A stretch of DNA of 64,000 nucleotides from an uncultured Blautia sp. Lineage in GTDB: Bacteria > Bacillota > Clostridia > Lachnospirales > Lachnospiraceae. This document shows, piece after piece, positions 17,425-26,101 of this stretch. The DNA lies in contig CAKROW010000004.1 in the NCBI GenBank assembly GCA_934373235.1, forward strand, positions 20,507-84,506. Direction: 5' to 3'. Below the pieces are notes generated by a model that worked only from the letters and a program-made list of their open reading frames with translations, searched no databases and was not told the DNA's origin. A program made the position numbers and the translations under genes. Every line of letters begins with the position of its first letter. Positions within the stretch are counted from its first letter, which is position 1.

Positions 17425-18927
17425 TTACTGACAGATCCTCACATCACTGCTTACAACACAGATCGTCTCACCGGATATATCAGTCATTCCCTGAAGCTCA
17501 AAGCCCTCATCAAGGTATCTTCTCATATTTTTTACCAAAAGTCCAGTAATCTGTTCTCCCGGAACAATGATGGGGATTCCCGGCGGATACAGATACGCAA
17601 ACTCCGCAGATACCTTTCCAATACTCTCCTCCAGAGGGTATGACTCACTCATGGCATCCATAGCCTGCGATATACGCATGATCTGTTTCAGCTCTCCTGC
17701 CTTGCACTGACATTGTGATGATCCTTTATCCGGATCTCCGTTCCCATCCGGCGTATGTTTCCTGTTGGATTCTTTTTCTGCTTCTGCATATTTTAACGAT
17801 TCTCTTCTGTCGATCTCTTCAACTGCTGCACATAATCGGTCAAAGCCTTCCTGCGTATCCCCTACTGCCGACAATGCAAGAACATATTTCTCAGCTTCCA
17901 TCTCCATTTCCAGATGAAATTCCTCACGCAGGATCTGATGAAGCTGTTTCCCGTTCATGGAACTGTTGACTGTGGACAAAAGTATCTTGGATCTGTCAAA
18001 ATCAGAAATTCTCTTTTCACGGCTGATCTCCGGAGTAACCAGACGGATATACCTGCATTTTTCAAGTCTCTTACGTGTCTTTTCAAGCATATCTGTATAA
18101 ACCCTGAACATCTCTGTTCCATCCTTCTCAAGTTTAGCCATACATGCGTCAATACTGCTCATAAGGATATAGGACGGACTGCTGCTCTGATAGATTCCCA
18201 GGAAACGCTTAAGCAAAGCTCTGTCAACCCGGTCACTGCATCTGTGAATCAATCCCGTCTGTGTCATACTTGGCAGAGTCTTATGAACACTGTTGATCAC
18301 AATATCTGCTCCCAGCGCTGCTGCCGATTCCGGAAAATATTCCGAAAACCTGAAATGTGCTCCATGAGCCTCATCCACGATCAGTGGTATCCCGCAGGCA
18401 TGAGCAATGTCCGATATTTTTTTGATGTCTGATACCACACCGTCATATGTAGGTGATGTGATCAGAACTGCTTCTATGTCCGGATTTTCCGCAAGACACA
18501 TTTCCACACGGTGAGGAGAAATTCCTCCGTTTATCCCCAATTCCGGATCTTCATGTGGATAAATATACGTAGATCTCAGTTCTCTGAGATAGATTGCATG
18601 ATAAACAGCTTTGTGACAGTTGCGGGCAATGAGAATATGTCCGCCTTTCTTCACTGCCGCTGAAACTGCTGCAAGAATCGCACCTGAGCTTCCATTGATA
18701 CTGTAAAAGCTCTCAGGTACTCCATAAAGACGTGCTGCATCTTCCTGGGCCTTTTTAAGGATACCCTCCGGATGATGAAGGTTGTCAAAACCTGTTATTT
18801 CCGTTATATCTCTTTCTACAGGGAAATCCCCTGCCACAGACAGAGGATTTCTCTTATGTCCCGGCATGTGAAACGGATAATAATCCGTCTTTCCATATGC
18901 CTCAAGTTTCTCATAAAATCTGTCCAT
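17425..18927 (-). CDS. PLP-dependent Orn/Lys/Arg decarboxylase family protein (YaaO-like)
   Basis: This fold type I pyridoxal-phosphate enzyme belongs to the family that decarboxylates arginine, lysine or ornithine to polyamines; the exact substrate cannot be told from sequence. It has 500 residues. The N-terminal MPGHKRNP motif, SSGAILAAVSA, the aspartate loop DEAHGA (185-190) and the cofactor lysine in INSVHKTLPS (Lys216) are intact. A poorly conserved charged insert (EKESNRKHTPDGNGDPDKG) separates the catalytic part from the C-terminal domain (YLYPPGIPIIVPGE). It has AAAGGAG before the ATG and lies 41 bases upstream of the kinase gene. Confidence 0.88.
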   Translation of the reverse strand: MDRFYEKLEAYGKTDYYPFHMPGHKRNPLSVAGDFPVERDITEITGFDNLHHPEGILKKAQEDAARLYGVPESFYSINGSSGAILAAVSAAVKKGGHILIARNCHKAVYHAIYLRELRSTYIYPHEDPELGINGGISPHRVEMCLAENPDIEAVLITSPTYDGVVSDIKKISDIAHACGIPLIVDEAHGAHFRFSEYFPESAAALGADIVINSVHKTLPSMTQTGLIHRCSDRVDRALLKRFLGIYQSSSPSYILMSSIDACMAKLEKDGTEMFRVYTDMLEKTRKRLEKCRYIRLVTPEISREKRISDFDRSKILLSTVNSSMNGKQLHQILREEFHLEMEMEAEKYVLALSAVGDTQEGFDRLCAAVEEIDRRESLKYAEAEKESNRKHTPDGNGDPDKGSSQCQCKAGELKQIMRISQAMDAMSESYPLEESIGKVSAEFAYLYPPGIPIIVPGEQITGLLVKNMRRYLDEGFELQGMTDISGETICVVSSDVRICQ

Positions 18928-18991
18928 AACGCTCCTTTATAATGTATAAACCCGGTTAACGTGACACCCCCTCACAATTAACTTCAGAAAA

Positions 18992-18997
18992 ATTATA
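18992..18997 (-). promoter_or_regulatory. Putative -10 element for the decarboxylase gene
   Basis: TATAAT on the minus strand lies about 65 bases before the decarboxylase start. The corresponding -35 (around TGTTCA) is weak. This 174-base gap also holds a small hairpin (TCAGAGC/GCTCTGA at 19064-19090) that may end the nag operon. Confidence 0.35.
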
Positions 18998-19101
18998 CAC
19001 TACTTACAGTTAAATGAACAGTTAATTCTTTGCCACCCTCTGTTTACCCCTCGGTGAAAACAGTCAGAGCTTTTTCTTAACATGCTCTGATAAAACGGAC
19101 T

Positions 19102-20280
19102 TTAGTATGTACCAGACTCCAATAGCCTGCCTCGTTTAAACACAGCCTTAAGCTCCAGCTCCCCGTTGAGAAGCAGAAGATCTGCCGTCTTGCCTGCTGT
19201 GATCGAACCTGTCTCCGTATCAATGCCCAGACATTTAGCCGGATTGATGGTCGCACAGGCAATGGCAGTCTCCAGAGGAATATTCATTTCCTTAACTGCT
19301 GTTCTCACACAGTCTGCCAGATTGGTCACAGAACCTGCTATGGCTCCATCTGATACCAGGGTCGCAAGCTTACCCTTTACGTCAACGTCCAGCCCCCCAA
19401 GTGTATACCTGCCATCCTTCATTCCTGTGGCACGCATACTGTCGCTGATAAGAACTATCCTGTCCTCTCCCAGCATTTTAAAGGTGGCTCTCACAGTTGC
19501 CGGATGGATATGGATTCCATCACAGATCAGCTCTGCCACCACCTGTGGACTGTCCACAACTGCTCCTACTACTCCCGGTGCTCTGTGAGAAAATCCGGAC
19601 ATGGCATTATAGAGATGTACTGCATGATCTGCTCCTGCATCAAATGCAGCCTTCGCACAGTCATAATCTGCATTGGTATGTGCAAGGGAAATATGTACTT
19701 TATCCTTCATATTATGGATAAATTCCATGAAATTCTCACTGTCCTCAGGAGCCACTCCCAGATACTTCACAAGCCCTTCCGATGCACCCAGGAATTCCTC
19801 TGCCACCTTGTCATTGCATGACAGGATATTCCGTTCATCCTGTGCTCCCTTCTTGGCCTTGCTGATAAAAGGCCCCTCCATGTTGATTCCTACAAGATCA
19901 GCCCGCAACGGTGCTGCTTCTCCGGATTCCATTCTCTGTCTCTGCTTCCTTCGGTAATCTGCCCCATTTTTCAAAATATGATTCAGTTCTTCCACAGGAA
20001 GAGTCATTGTAGCCGGGCAAATAGAAGTTACTCCGACAGACAGCTCATATCTGGCCAGTTCATCAACAACCTCCTGTGTTCCATCACAGAAATCTGCTCC
20101 CATACAACCGTGAAAATGCATGTCGATTAGACCGGGAACAGCATAACATCCCTGTCCATCTATAATCGTCTCATCCTTGTCTCCCGACGGATACTCTGTA
20201 AATCTGCCATCCCTTATATAAATCTCGCCGTCTTTAAAACTTTTATCCTCTGTGTAAACCTTCACATTACGAATGATCAT
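19102..20280 (-). CDS. nagA: N-acetylglucosamine-6-phosphate deacetylase
   Basis: NagA removes the acetyl group from GlcNAc-6-P to give glucosamine-6-P, the substrate of NagB. The 392-residue amidohydrolase has the metal-binding PGLIDMHFHG near the N-terminus, MEGPFISKAKKGAQ, LAHTNADYDCAKAA with HLYNAMS, and the catalytic aspartate region VLISDSMRATG. The start at 20280 follows GGAGG by nine bases; an in-frame ATG 33 bases upstream lies inside nagB and is not supported. nagB ends four bases before it. It is the last gene of the DeoR regulator-cutC-nagB-nagA operon. Confidence 0.95.
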   Translation of the reverse strand: MIIRNVKVYTEDKSFKDGEIYIRDGRFTEYPSGDKDETIIDGQGCYAVPGLIDMHFHGCMGADFCDGTQEVVDELARYELSVGVTSICPATMTLPVEELNHILKNGADYRRKQRQRMESGEAAPLRADLVGINMEGPFISKAKKGAQDERNILSCNDKVAEEFLGASEGLVKYLGVAPEDSENFMEFIHNMKDKVHISLAHTNADYDCAKAAFDAGADHAVHLYNAMSGFSHRAPGVVGAVVDSPQVVAELICDGIHIHPATVRATFKMLGEDRIVLISDSMRATGMKDGRYTLGGLDVDVKGKLATLVSDGAIAGSVTNLADCVRTAVKEMNIPLETAIACATINPAKCLGIDTETGSITAGKTADLLLLNGELELKAVFKRGRLLESGTY

Positions 20281-20284
20281 CCTG

Positions 20285-21025
20285 TTACGCCTCCAGATCC
20301 AGAAGTCTGCCAAGTGCTGCCTTATCTCCTACAACAGTCACATCATTGTGAAGCTGAAGTACAGAAGCCGGAACCTCCGGTGTGATCGGACCACGGAAGG
20401 CCTTCTCCATGATCTCTGCCTTATCTGCTCCGGATGCCACAAGAAGTATCTTCTTTGCCTGCATGATGGACTTGATACCCATAGTGTACGCCTGCCTGGG
20501 CACATCCTCCTCACATTCAAAAAATCTCTTATTCGCCTCAATCGTGCTCTCTGTCAGATCCACGCAATGTGTTTCCTTGCCAAAGGCAACTCCCGGCTCA
20601 TTGAAGCCGATATGTCCATTATGGCCGATTCCAAGAAGCTGAAGATCAATTCCTCCAACACTGCGGATGATCTCATCGTAAAGAGCACACGCCCTGTCAC
20701 TGTCAGGTTCCAGTCCGTCAGGCACAAAAGTCCTGCTCTTATCAATATTCACATGATCAAATAAATGTGTATTCATGAAATATCTGTAACTCTGGTCATT
20801 GTCCCCGGAAAGTCCCTTATACTCGTCCAGGTTCACACTGGTAACCTGAGAAAAATCCAGATCTCCCTTCTTATACCACTCTACAAGCTGTTCATAAGTT
20901 CCAACCGGTGTGGAACCTGTAGCCAGTCCCAGCACACAGTTAGGCTTCAGGATCACCTGCGCTGAAATAATATTGGCAGCCTTTCTGCTCATTTCCCTGT
21001 AATCTTCTCCACAATAAATCTTCAT
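20285..21025 (-). CDS. nagB: Glucosamine-6-phosphate deaminase
   Basis: NagB converts glucosamine-6-P to fructose-6-P and ammonia, delivering amino sugars to glycolysis. It has 246 residues. Family motifs are LGLATGSTPVGTYEQL, NLDEYKGL, LLGIGHNGHIGFNEPG (active site) and TMGIKSIMQAKKILL. AAAGGGGA precedes the ATG. It lies between cutC and nagA in the amino-sugar operon. The shorter length without the allosteric C-terminal extension matches Gram-positive NagB. Confidence 0.96.
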   Translation of the reverse strand: MKIYCGEDYREMSRKAANIISAQVILKPNCVLGLATGSTPVGTYEQLVEWYKKGDLDFSQVTSVNLDEYKGLSGDNDQSYRYFMNTHLFDHVNIDKSRTFVPDGLEPDSDRACALYDEIIRSVGGIDLQLLGIGHNGHIGFNEPGVAFGKETHCVDLTESTIEANKRFFECEEDVPRQAYTMGIKSIMQAKKILLVASGADKAEIMEKAFRGPITPEVPASVLQLHNDVTVVGDKAALGRLLDLEA

Positions 21026-21050
21026 AAAAATCCCCTTTCGTATTTAAACT

Positions 21051-21812
21051 TTATTCCTGTCCGGCATACATATCCAGTATTTCTCTGGCTTCCCGGATCT
21101 TCTTCTCATCTGTACGCCATATCTCATATTCGCTTAAAGAAGGCAATCCCATATGCACCCCTTCTTTGCGGTATGTCATGGCACTGTCCAGTGTGACCTT
21201 ACCCGACATATGATAGGCTCTTATTTCGGTTCTCCTGTACAGATTACGGATTACATCTGCATTTACTCCGCTTCCTGCCTGGATCACGATTCTTCCTGCG
21301 CTTCGCTCTGCCAGTTTCCTCAGAAGATCTGCTCCCTCTGTACAGGTATCCTTTTGTCCTGACGTAAGTATGGTATTGATTCCCAATTCCACTGCTTCCT
21401 CCAGTGTATCAAAAGGATCTGAACACACATCAAAAGCTCTGTGCAGTGTCACAGACATATCGCCTGCTGCTTCTTTAAGAAGTGCCATCCGTGCTGTATC
21501 CAGCCGTCCGTCCGGCTTCAGGACGCCAAATACTGCACCCTCTGCCCCCAGTTCCCTGAACATTCTCACCGCACTTCTCATTTCCTCAAACTCAGATTCC
21601 GTATAACAGAAATCTCCGAATCTGGGTCTGATCAGAACATGAACCGGAATATCTGTCTTCTTCCTGATCTCCCTAAAAAGCCATGGACCCGGTGTGGTTC
21701 CCCCGATCACCAGATTACTGCACAGCTCCAGTCTCATTGCTCCACCCATTGTGGCTGCAACTGCAGATTCCACAGAATCCACACATGCCTCCAGCATAAT
21801 ACTGTCTCCCAT
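21051..21812 (-). CDS. cutC: CutC family protein
   Basis: This TIM-barrel protein of 253 residues belongs to the CutC family, named for copper tolerance in E. coli although its true activity is unresolved. Typical segments are MLEACVDSVESAVAA, RLELCSNLVIGGTTPG, VLIRPRFGDFCYTESE and TLHRAFDVCSDP. ATGs at 21812 and 21797 both have plausible ribosome sites; the second gives the standard family N-terminus. It is embedded between a DeoR-type regulator and nagB-nagA with short gaps. That argues for a role in amino-sugar use rather than copper handling in this organism, but this is inference. Confidence 0.88.
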   Translation of the reverse strand: MGDSIMLEACVDSVESAVAATMGGAMRLELCSNLVIGGTTPGPWLFREIRKKTDIPVHVLIRPRFGDFCYTESEFEEMRSAVRMFRELGAEGAVFGVLKPDGRLDTARMALLKEAAGDMSVTLHRAFDVCSDPFDTLEEAVELGINTILTSGQKDTCTEGADLLRKLAERSAGRIVIQAGSGVNADVIRNLYRRTEIRAYHMSGKVTLDSAMTYRKEGVHMGLPSLSEYEIWRTDEKKIREAREILDMYAGQE

Positions 21813-21834
21813 AATTCCCTATCTCCATTGTCTG

Positions 21835-22596
21835 TCAGATCAGCTTCACCCCTGCCGCCTCAACTGACTTCACAATATTCTCATCTGGCATTTCATCTGT
21901 GATGATCCCGCTGACATCATCCAAATGTGCGAATTTATACGAATCATTAAAATAAAACTTCTCCTTCTCCATTACCACGTAGCTGTGTCTGCTGCTGTTC
22001 ATCACGGTTCTCTTGGTCAGACCGTCTGTAGCTCCCTGGGCAGTGATACCCATATCCAGCATATCTACTCCGCAGCACCCCACAAAAGCCCTGTCAAAGC
22101 TGTACTGCCTGATCACCTCCATAGCTGCTGCCCCCATAAATCCATTGACAGACAGATACATATCTCCACCTGTTCCAATGGTGGTGATCGCAGGTTCATG
22201 CGCCAGTATCTGCAGAATATCGATCATATTGCTTACCACAGTCACCGTCATCCGTTTCGCTGCAAGCAGCTTCGCAAGCTCAATATTACTTGTGGAAATA
22301 TCAAGAAATACTGTCTCGTTCTTCCTGATAAGATGCAATGCCTTCTCTGCGATCAGCTTCTTCTTATCCAGATTGTATTCCCGTCGGTTCACAACATCTC
22401 TCTGAAGAGGGTAATCTCTGGAAAGAATGGCTCCTCCATAAGTTCTCTTCAGCTTCCCTGCGTTCTCCAGACTCTTAAGATCCTTACGGATGCAGTCCTC
22501 TGTCACCCTGAAATATTCACTCAGTTCCTTAACCCTGACCTTACCCTGCTCCTGCAGACAAAGCTCAATAGCAGCCTGTCTCTCTTCTGTAAACAT
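21835..22596 (-). CDS. DeoR-family transcriptional regulator
   Basis: This is a sugar-responsive repressor of 253 residues. The N-terminal winged helix-turn-helix reads RQAAIELCLQEQGKVRVKEL followed by DCIRKDLKSLENAGKLKRTYGG. The C-terminal sensor domain shows the DeoR sugar-phosphate-binding features (VFLDISTSNIELAKLLA, VVSNMIDILQIL, GCCGVDMLDMGIT). Its gene heads the cutC-nagB-nagA operon, so a phosphorylated amino sugar is the likely effector. I chose the ATG at 22596, which has AAAGGAA upstream; an in-frame ATG 57 bases earlier lacks one. Three 10-base direct repeats in front of it are probably its own operator. Confidence 0.9.
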   Translation of the reverse strand: MFTEERQAAIELCLQEQGKVRVKELSEYFRVTEDCIRKDLKSLENAGKLKRTYGGAILSRDYPLQRDVVNRREYNLDKKKLIAEKALHLIRKNETVFLDISTSNIELAKLLAAKRMTVTVVSNMIDILQILAHEPAITTIGTGGDMYLSVNGFMGAAAMEVIRQYSFDRAFVGCCGVDMLDMGITAQGATDGLTKRTVMNSSRHSYVVMEKEKFYFNDSYKFAHLDDVSGIITDEMPDENIVKSVEAAGVKLI

Positions 22597-22671
22597 AAGC
22601 TCTGTTCCTTTCCACCCATTCATTTCCATAATCTGAGTATAACAACCGAACATATTTTTGTCAATCGTTTT

Positions 22672-22701
22672 TTATTGTTTCATCTTGTTTCTTATTGTTT
22701 C
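22672..22701 (-). promoter_or_regulatory. Triple 10-base direct repeat, probable DeoR-family operator
   Basis: On the minus strand three units GAAACAATAA, GAAACAAGAT and GAAACAATAA follow one another with an exact 10-base period. That is one helical turn, typical of operators for DeoR-type multimers. The site is about 75 bases before the chosen regulator start and just upstream of the whole nag operon. Confidence 0.7.
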
Positions 22702-22730
22702 GCATCAACTCAGATGCAGTGCGATCCTGC

Positions 22731-22798
22731 CCGGAGGGCTTTTTTATGACATTGGAACATTACGGAGTAATTTTCTATGTCATAAAAAAAGCCCCCGG
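22731..22798. repeat. Long palindromic element between the two-component and nag operons
   Basis: Two 22-base near-perfect arms (22731-22752 and 22777-22798, both containing TTTTTTATGACAT or its complement) enclose a 24-base centre. The centre holds its own small hairpin, ATTAC-GGA-GTAAT. T-runs in both arms allow it to act as a terminator in either direction, in particular for the response-regulator gene. Related sequences occur at about 45.25 kb and 59.5 kb. Confidence 0.75.
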
Positions 22799-22854
22799 AC
22801 ATAATACTCCGAAAGCTTTTCATCAAAATATATTTACCTGAAAACACAAATTTA

Positions 22855-23544
22855 TCATACCTTAAACCGGTATCCCACACCCCAGATCGTTTCAATATAC
22901 TGTGGCTTGGCTGTATTAAACTCAATCTTTTCACGTATCTTCTTAATATGAACCGTAACTGTGGCAATATCTCCCACTGACTCCATATCCCAGATTTCCC
23001 TGAAAAGTTCTTCTTTGGTAAATACGCGGTTTGGATTCTCCGCAAGGAAAGTAAGCAGATCATATTCTTTGGTAGTAAATGTAGTCTCCTCGCCGTTTAC
23101 CCATACACGACGTGCTGTCTTATCAATCTTGATCCCTCTGATCTCGATCACATCGTTCTTATGTGCATTGGAGCCCACAAGACGGTTATAACGCTCCATA
23201 TGAGCCTTTACACGGGCTACCAGCTCACTTGGGCTGAACGGTTTGGTCATATAATCATCTGCTCCTAGTCCAAGGCCCCGGATCTTGTCAATATCATCCT
23301 TCTTGGCTGAAACCATGATGATCGGCGTATTCTTTTCCTCACGAACCTGTCTGCAGATATCAAATCCATCCACCTCCGGAAGCATAAGATCCAGAATGAT
23401 CAGATCGAATTCCTCCTTCAGGGCACGGATCAGTCCTGTATCTCCTCTGTTCTCGATCTCAACCTCAAATCCGGAAAGTTCCAGATAATCCTTCTCAAGA
23501 TCTGCAATCGCTTCTTCGTCTTCTATGATCAAAATTTTACTCAC
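22855..23544 (-). CDS. Two-component response regulator, OmpR/PhoB family
   Basis: This 229-residue regulator has an N-terminal receiver domain with the phosphoacceptor in LIILDLMLPEVDG, the acidic pocket IIEDEEA and the conserved lysine in DYMTKPFSP. A C-terminal winged helix follows (TTKEYDLLTFLAENPNRVFTKEEL in two parts, ending GVGYRFKV). The start is GTG, eight to ten bases after GGAGG, and it overlaps the stop of the histidine kinase (GTGA). Only its partner kinase is adjacent, so target genes cannot be named. Confidence 0.94.
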   Translation of the reverse strand: MSKILIIEDEEAIADLEKDYLELSGFEVEIENRGDTGLIRALKEEFDLIILDLMLPEVDGFDICRQVREEKNTPIIMVSAKKDDIDKIRGLGLGADDYMTKPFSPSELVARVKAHMERYNRLVGSNAHKNDVIEIRGIKIDKTARRVWVNGEETTFTTKEYDLLTFLAENPNRVFTKEELFREIWDMESVGDIATVTVHIKKIREKIEFNTAKPQYIETIWGVGYRFKV

Positions 23545-24689
23545 TTCACAGGTACCTCCTGATATTTTCTAAGTACAAAATACATAATCGTTCCGATTCC
23601 CAGACGGCTTGTTGCCCATACTTTGCCGCCATGATCCTCCATGATCTTCTTTACAATGGAAAGACCGATCCCGCTTCCTCCTTTTGAAGAATTTCTGGAA
23701 ACATCTGTCCTGTAAAATCTGTCAAAAATATATGGCAGATCCCTGGCTGCGATTCCCTTGCCATTGTCCTCTATCTCAACCTGTATGAAGTCACCCACAT
23801 CCTTCACACGGATCTGAATGATTCCCTTTGGCTTCTCCATATATTTGATGGCATTGCTGATAATATTATGGATCACCCTGCGGATCTGCTCACCATCTGC
23901 AATAACCTGCACATTACCTTCCACATAATTGGCATACACAAGTTCAATCCCTCTTGTCTCAAGCTCCAGTCCAATTTCCTCCGCACAGTCGGAAAAATAA
24001 TCTTCCACATTCAGTTTGCTGAATGTATATGGAATACGGTTGGTATCGATCTTGGAATAAAAGGTAAGCTCATTGATCAGATGATCCATCTCATTAGTCT
24101 TATTGTAAATGGTTCTCACGTAGCGGTCCATCTTCTCCGGTGTGTCCGCAACTCCGTCCATGATTCCCTCAACGTAGCCCTTCACAGCCGTGATCGGTGT
24201 CTTCAGATCATGGGAAATATTACTGATCAGCTCTTTGTTCTCTTTATCCAGATTCACCTTATCCTCTGCTGATTCCTTAAGCCTGATTCTCATCTCCTCA
24301 AAATCCTGACAAAGCTCTGATATCTCATCCTTACCATCCACATCCAGCACAAAATCCAGATTCCCGTCACGTATATTCTGAGTGGCTTTCTTAAGTTTTT
24401 CGATTGGAATGGCGATGCTGCAGTAAATCCATGCACCGATCAAAGTAGCTGTGATCAGAAGTATGATCAGAGCCGTCAGAAAAACATCCTTGGCCATCAG
24501 CCGGATCTGACCCTGACTGCTTGCTGACTCACTTATGGAAATATCATAAACCGTCTCCTGAGAATCGCCCCTCTCAGCAACATGCCTGGCCTGTGTATGA
24601 CTGAATCCATAAAGAGACACTGTAAGAAGAATAAGGGGCAGCAGGATGATCATGGAGAATCCCAAAAATATACGCGTTCTCAGTTTCAT
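23541..24689 (-). CDS. Sensor histidine kinase
   Basis: This 382-residue membrane kinase phosphorylates the adjacent response regulator. Membrane spans lie at about residues 7-27 and 68-90, enclosing a short 40-residue external segment. A HAMP linker follows (IPIEKLKKATQNIRDGNLDF), then the HisKA phosphorylation site NISHDLKTPITAVKGY. The ATP-binding motifs NAIKYM, DNGKGIAARDLPYIFDRFYR and GGSGIGLSIVKKI are all intact. CGGAGGG precedes the ATG. The short sensory loop gives no clue to the signal. Confidence 0.94.
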   Translation of the reverse strand: MKLRTRIFLGFSMIILLPLILLTVSLYGFSHTQARHVAERGDSQETVYDISISESASSQGQIRLMAKDVFLTALIILLITATLIGAWIYCSIAIPIEKLKKATQNIRDGNLDFVLDVDGKDEISELCQDFEEMRIRLKESAEDKVNLDKENKELISNISHDLKTPITAVKGYVEGIMDGVADTPEKMDRYVRTIYNKTNEMDHLINELTFYSKIDTNRIPYTFSKLNVEDYFSDCAEEIGLELETRGIELVYANYVEGNVQVIADGEQIRRVIHNIISNAIKYMEKPKGIIQIRVKDVGDFIQVEIEDNGKGIAARDLPYIFDRFYRTDVSRNSSKGGSGIGLSIVKKIMEDHGGKVWATSRLGIGTIMYFVLRKYQEVPVK

Positions 24690-24728
24690 GAATCCCTCCG
24701 CTTTTCTGTTGTTATTTCGCTATGTTTA

Positions 24729-24737
24729 ATTATAACA
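24729..24737 (-). promoter_or_regulatory. Extended -10 promoter of the two-component operon
   Basis: TGTTATAAT on the minus strand is a perfect extended -10 about 40 bases before the kinase start. No good -35 is seen, as allowed for extended -10 promoters. Confidence 0.5.
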
Positions 24738-24765
24738 TAAAGTATTTTCTCCATCTCTAAATTTT

Positions 24766-24817
24766 CTATAAAAAAAGAAGGCCACTGCCTCCGGAAAATA
24801 CTCCGGCAGCAGTGACC
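24766..24817 (-). terminator. Terminator of metK
   Basis: A long stem (arms around GGCCACTGCC and GGCAGCAGTGACC, with an inner CCGG/CCGG pairing) is followed on the minus strand by a run of seven T, 15-20 bases after the metK stop. Confidence 0.88.
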
Positions 24818-24833
24818 ATGAAATTTATATGGA

Positions 24834-26021
24834 TTACAGATATTTCTTAAGGTCATCAACCTTGTCAAGGTGCTCCCATGGAAGATCAACATCTGTACGT
24901 CCGAAATGTCCGTAAGCAGCAGTCTGTTTGTAGATCGGACGGCGAAGATCAAGCATTTTGATGATTCCGGCCGGACGAAGGTCGAAGTTCTCACGAATGA
25001 TCTCAACAAGTTTTGCATCAGAAAGCTTGCCTGTTCCAAATGTCTCTACATGAACAGATGTCGGATGAGCAACTCCGATCGCATAGGAAAGCTGGATCTC
25101 GCACTTGTCAGCAAGACCTGCTGCAACAATGTTCTTTGCAACATAACGTGCTGCGTAAGCTGCGGAACGGTCTACCTTTGTGCAGTCCTTGCCGGAAAAA
25201 GCACCGCCGCCGTGACGTCCTGTTCCACCGTATGTGTCTACGATGATCTTACGTCCTGTCAGACCGCTGTCTCCGTGAGGTCCGCCGATAACAAAACGTC
25301 CTGTAGGATTGATGAAATATTTTGTATCCCCGTCAACCATATCTGCCGGGATGATCTCATCAAATACATATTTCCTAATGTCATCATGGATCTGCTCCTG
25401 AGTAACATCCGGATCATGCTGTGTAGAGCATACAACCGCATCGATTCTCTTCGGCTTTCCGGCCTCATCATACTCAACAGTAACCTGAGTTTTTCCATCT
25501 GGTCTTAAGTAGCTGAGAGTTCCATCTTTACGAACCTTTGTAAGCTGACGTGCAAGCTTATGTGCCATGTTGATGGCATATGGCATATACTCCTCAGTCT
25601 CGTTGGAGGCATAACCAAACTGGATACCCTGATCTCCTGCACCGATGGAGTCCAGCTCATCCTCGTTCATCTCATTCTCTTTCTGCTCAAGAGCCTTGTC
25701 AACGCCCATTGCGATGTCTGCAGACTGCTTGTCAAGAGCTGTGATAACTGCACATGTATCTGCATCAAAACCGAATTTTCCACGTGTATAACCAATCTCA
25801 GTAATTGTATCACGAACGATCTTCTGGATATCAATATTGGCTTTGGTTGTGATCTCACCCATAACAAGTACAAGACCTGTAGTTGTAGCTGTCTCACATG
25901 CAACACGGCTCATTGGGTCCTGTTCCATCAGAGCATCAAGGATCGCATCGGAAATGGCATCACAGATTTTATCCGGATGGCCTTCAGTAACAGACTCAGA
26001 AGTAAATAAGATTTTTTCCAT
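24834..26021 (-). CDS. metK: S-adenosylmethionine synthetase
   Basis: MetK makes S-adenosylmethionine, the main methyl donor, from methionine and ATP. It has 395 residues. The signatures ESVTEGHPDKICDAISDAIL, GAGDQGIQFGYA and GGGAFSGKDCTKVDRS are intact. AAAGGGAG stands before the ATG. It is a single-gene unit controlled by the S-box riboswitch immediately upstream and closed by its own terminator. Confidence 0.98.
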   Translation of the reverse strand: MEKILFTSESVTEGHPDKICDAISDAILDALMEQDPMSRVACETATTTGLVLVMGEITTKANIDIQKIVRDTITEIGYTRGKFGFDADTCAVITALDKQSADIAMGVDKALEQKENEMNEDELDSIGAGDQGIQFGYASNETEEYMPYAINMAHKLARQLTKVRKDGTLSYLRPDGKTQVTVEYDEAGKPKRIDAVVCSTQHDPDVTQEQIHDDIRKYVFDEIIPADMVDGDTKYFINPTGRFVIGGPHGDSGLTGRKIIVDTYGGTGRHGGGAFSGKDCTKVDRSAAYAARYVAKNIVAAGLADKCEIQLSYAIGVAHPTSVHVETFGTGKLSDAKLVEIIRENFDLRPAGIIKMLDLRRPIYKQTAAYGHFGRTDVDLPWEHLDKVDDLKKYL

Positions 26022-26063
26022 TTTTTTCTCCCTTTCGTATTATAAAAGCTGATAAACTGACAT

Positions 26064-26093
26064 AAAAAACAGCCCGTACAATCCGGACTGTTT
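26064..26093 (-). terminator. Riboswitch-controlled terminator upstream of metK
   Basis: On the minus strand AACAGTCCGG and CGGGCTGTT form the hairpin, followed by a T-run. Its 5' arm overlaps the sequence TAAACAGTC (26086-26094), which can instead pair with GATTGTTTA (26102-26110) of the aptamer side. This is the classical terminator/antiterminator switch. Confidence 0.88.
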
Positions 26094-26101
26094 AAGATCT
26101 G

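Noticed and set aside
25781..25800. Further parS sites at other CACGTG sequences (also about 29.35 and 33.79 kb)
   Set aside because: Their flanks do not match TGTTT/AAACA; the CACGTG core alone is not enough.
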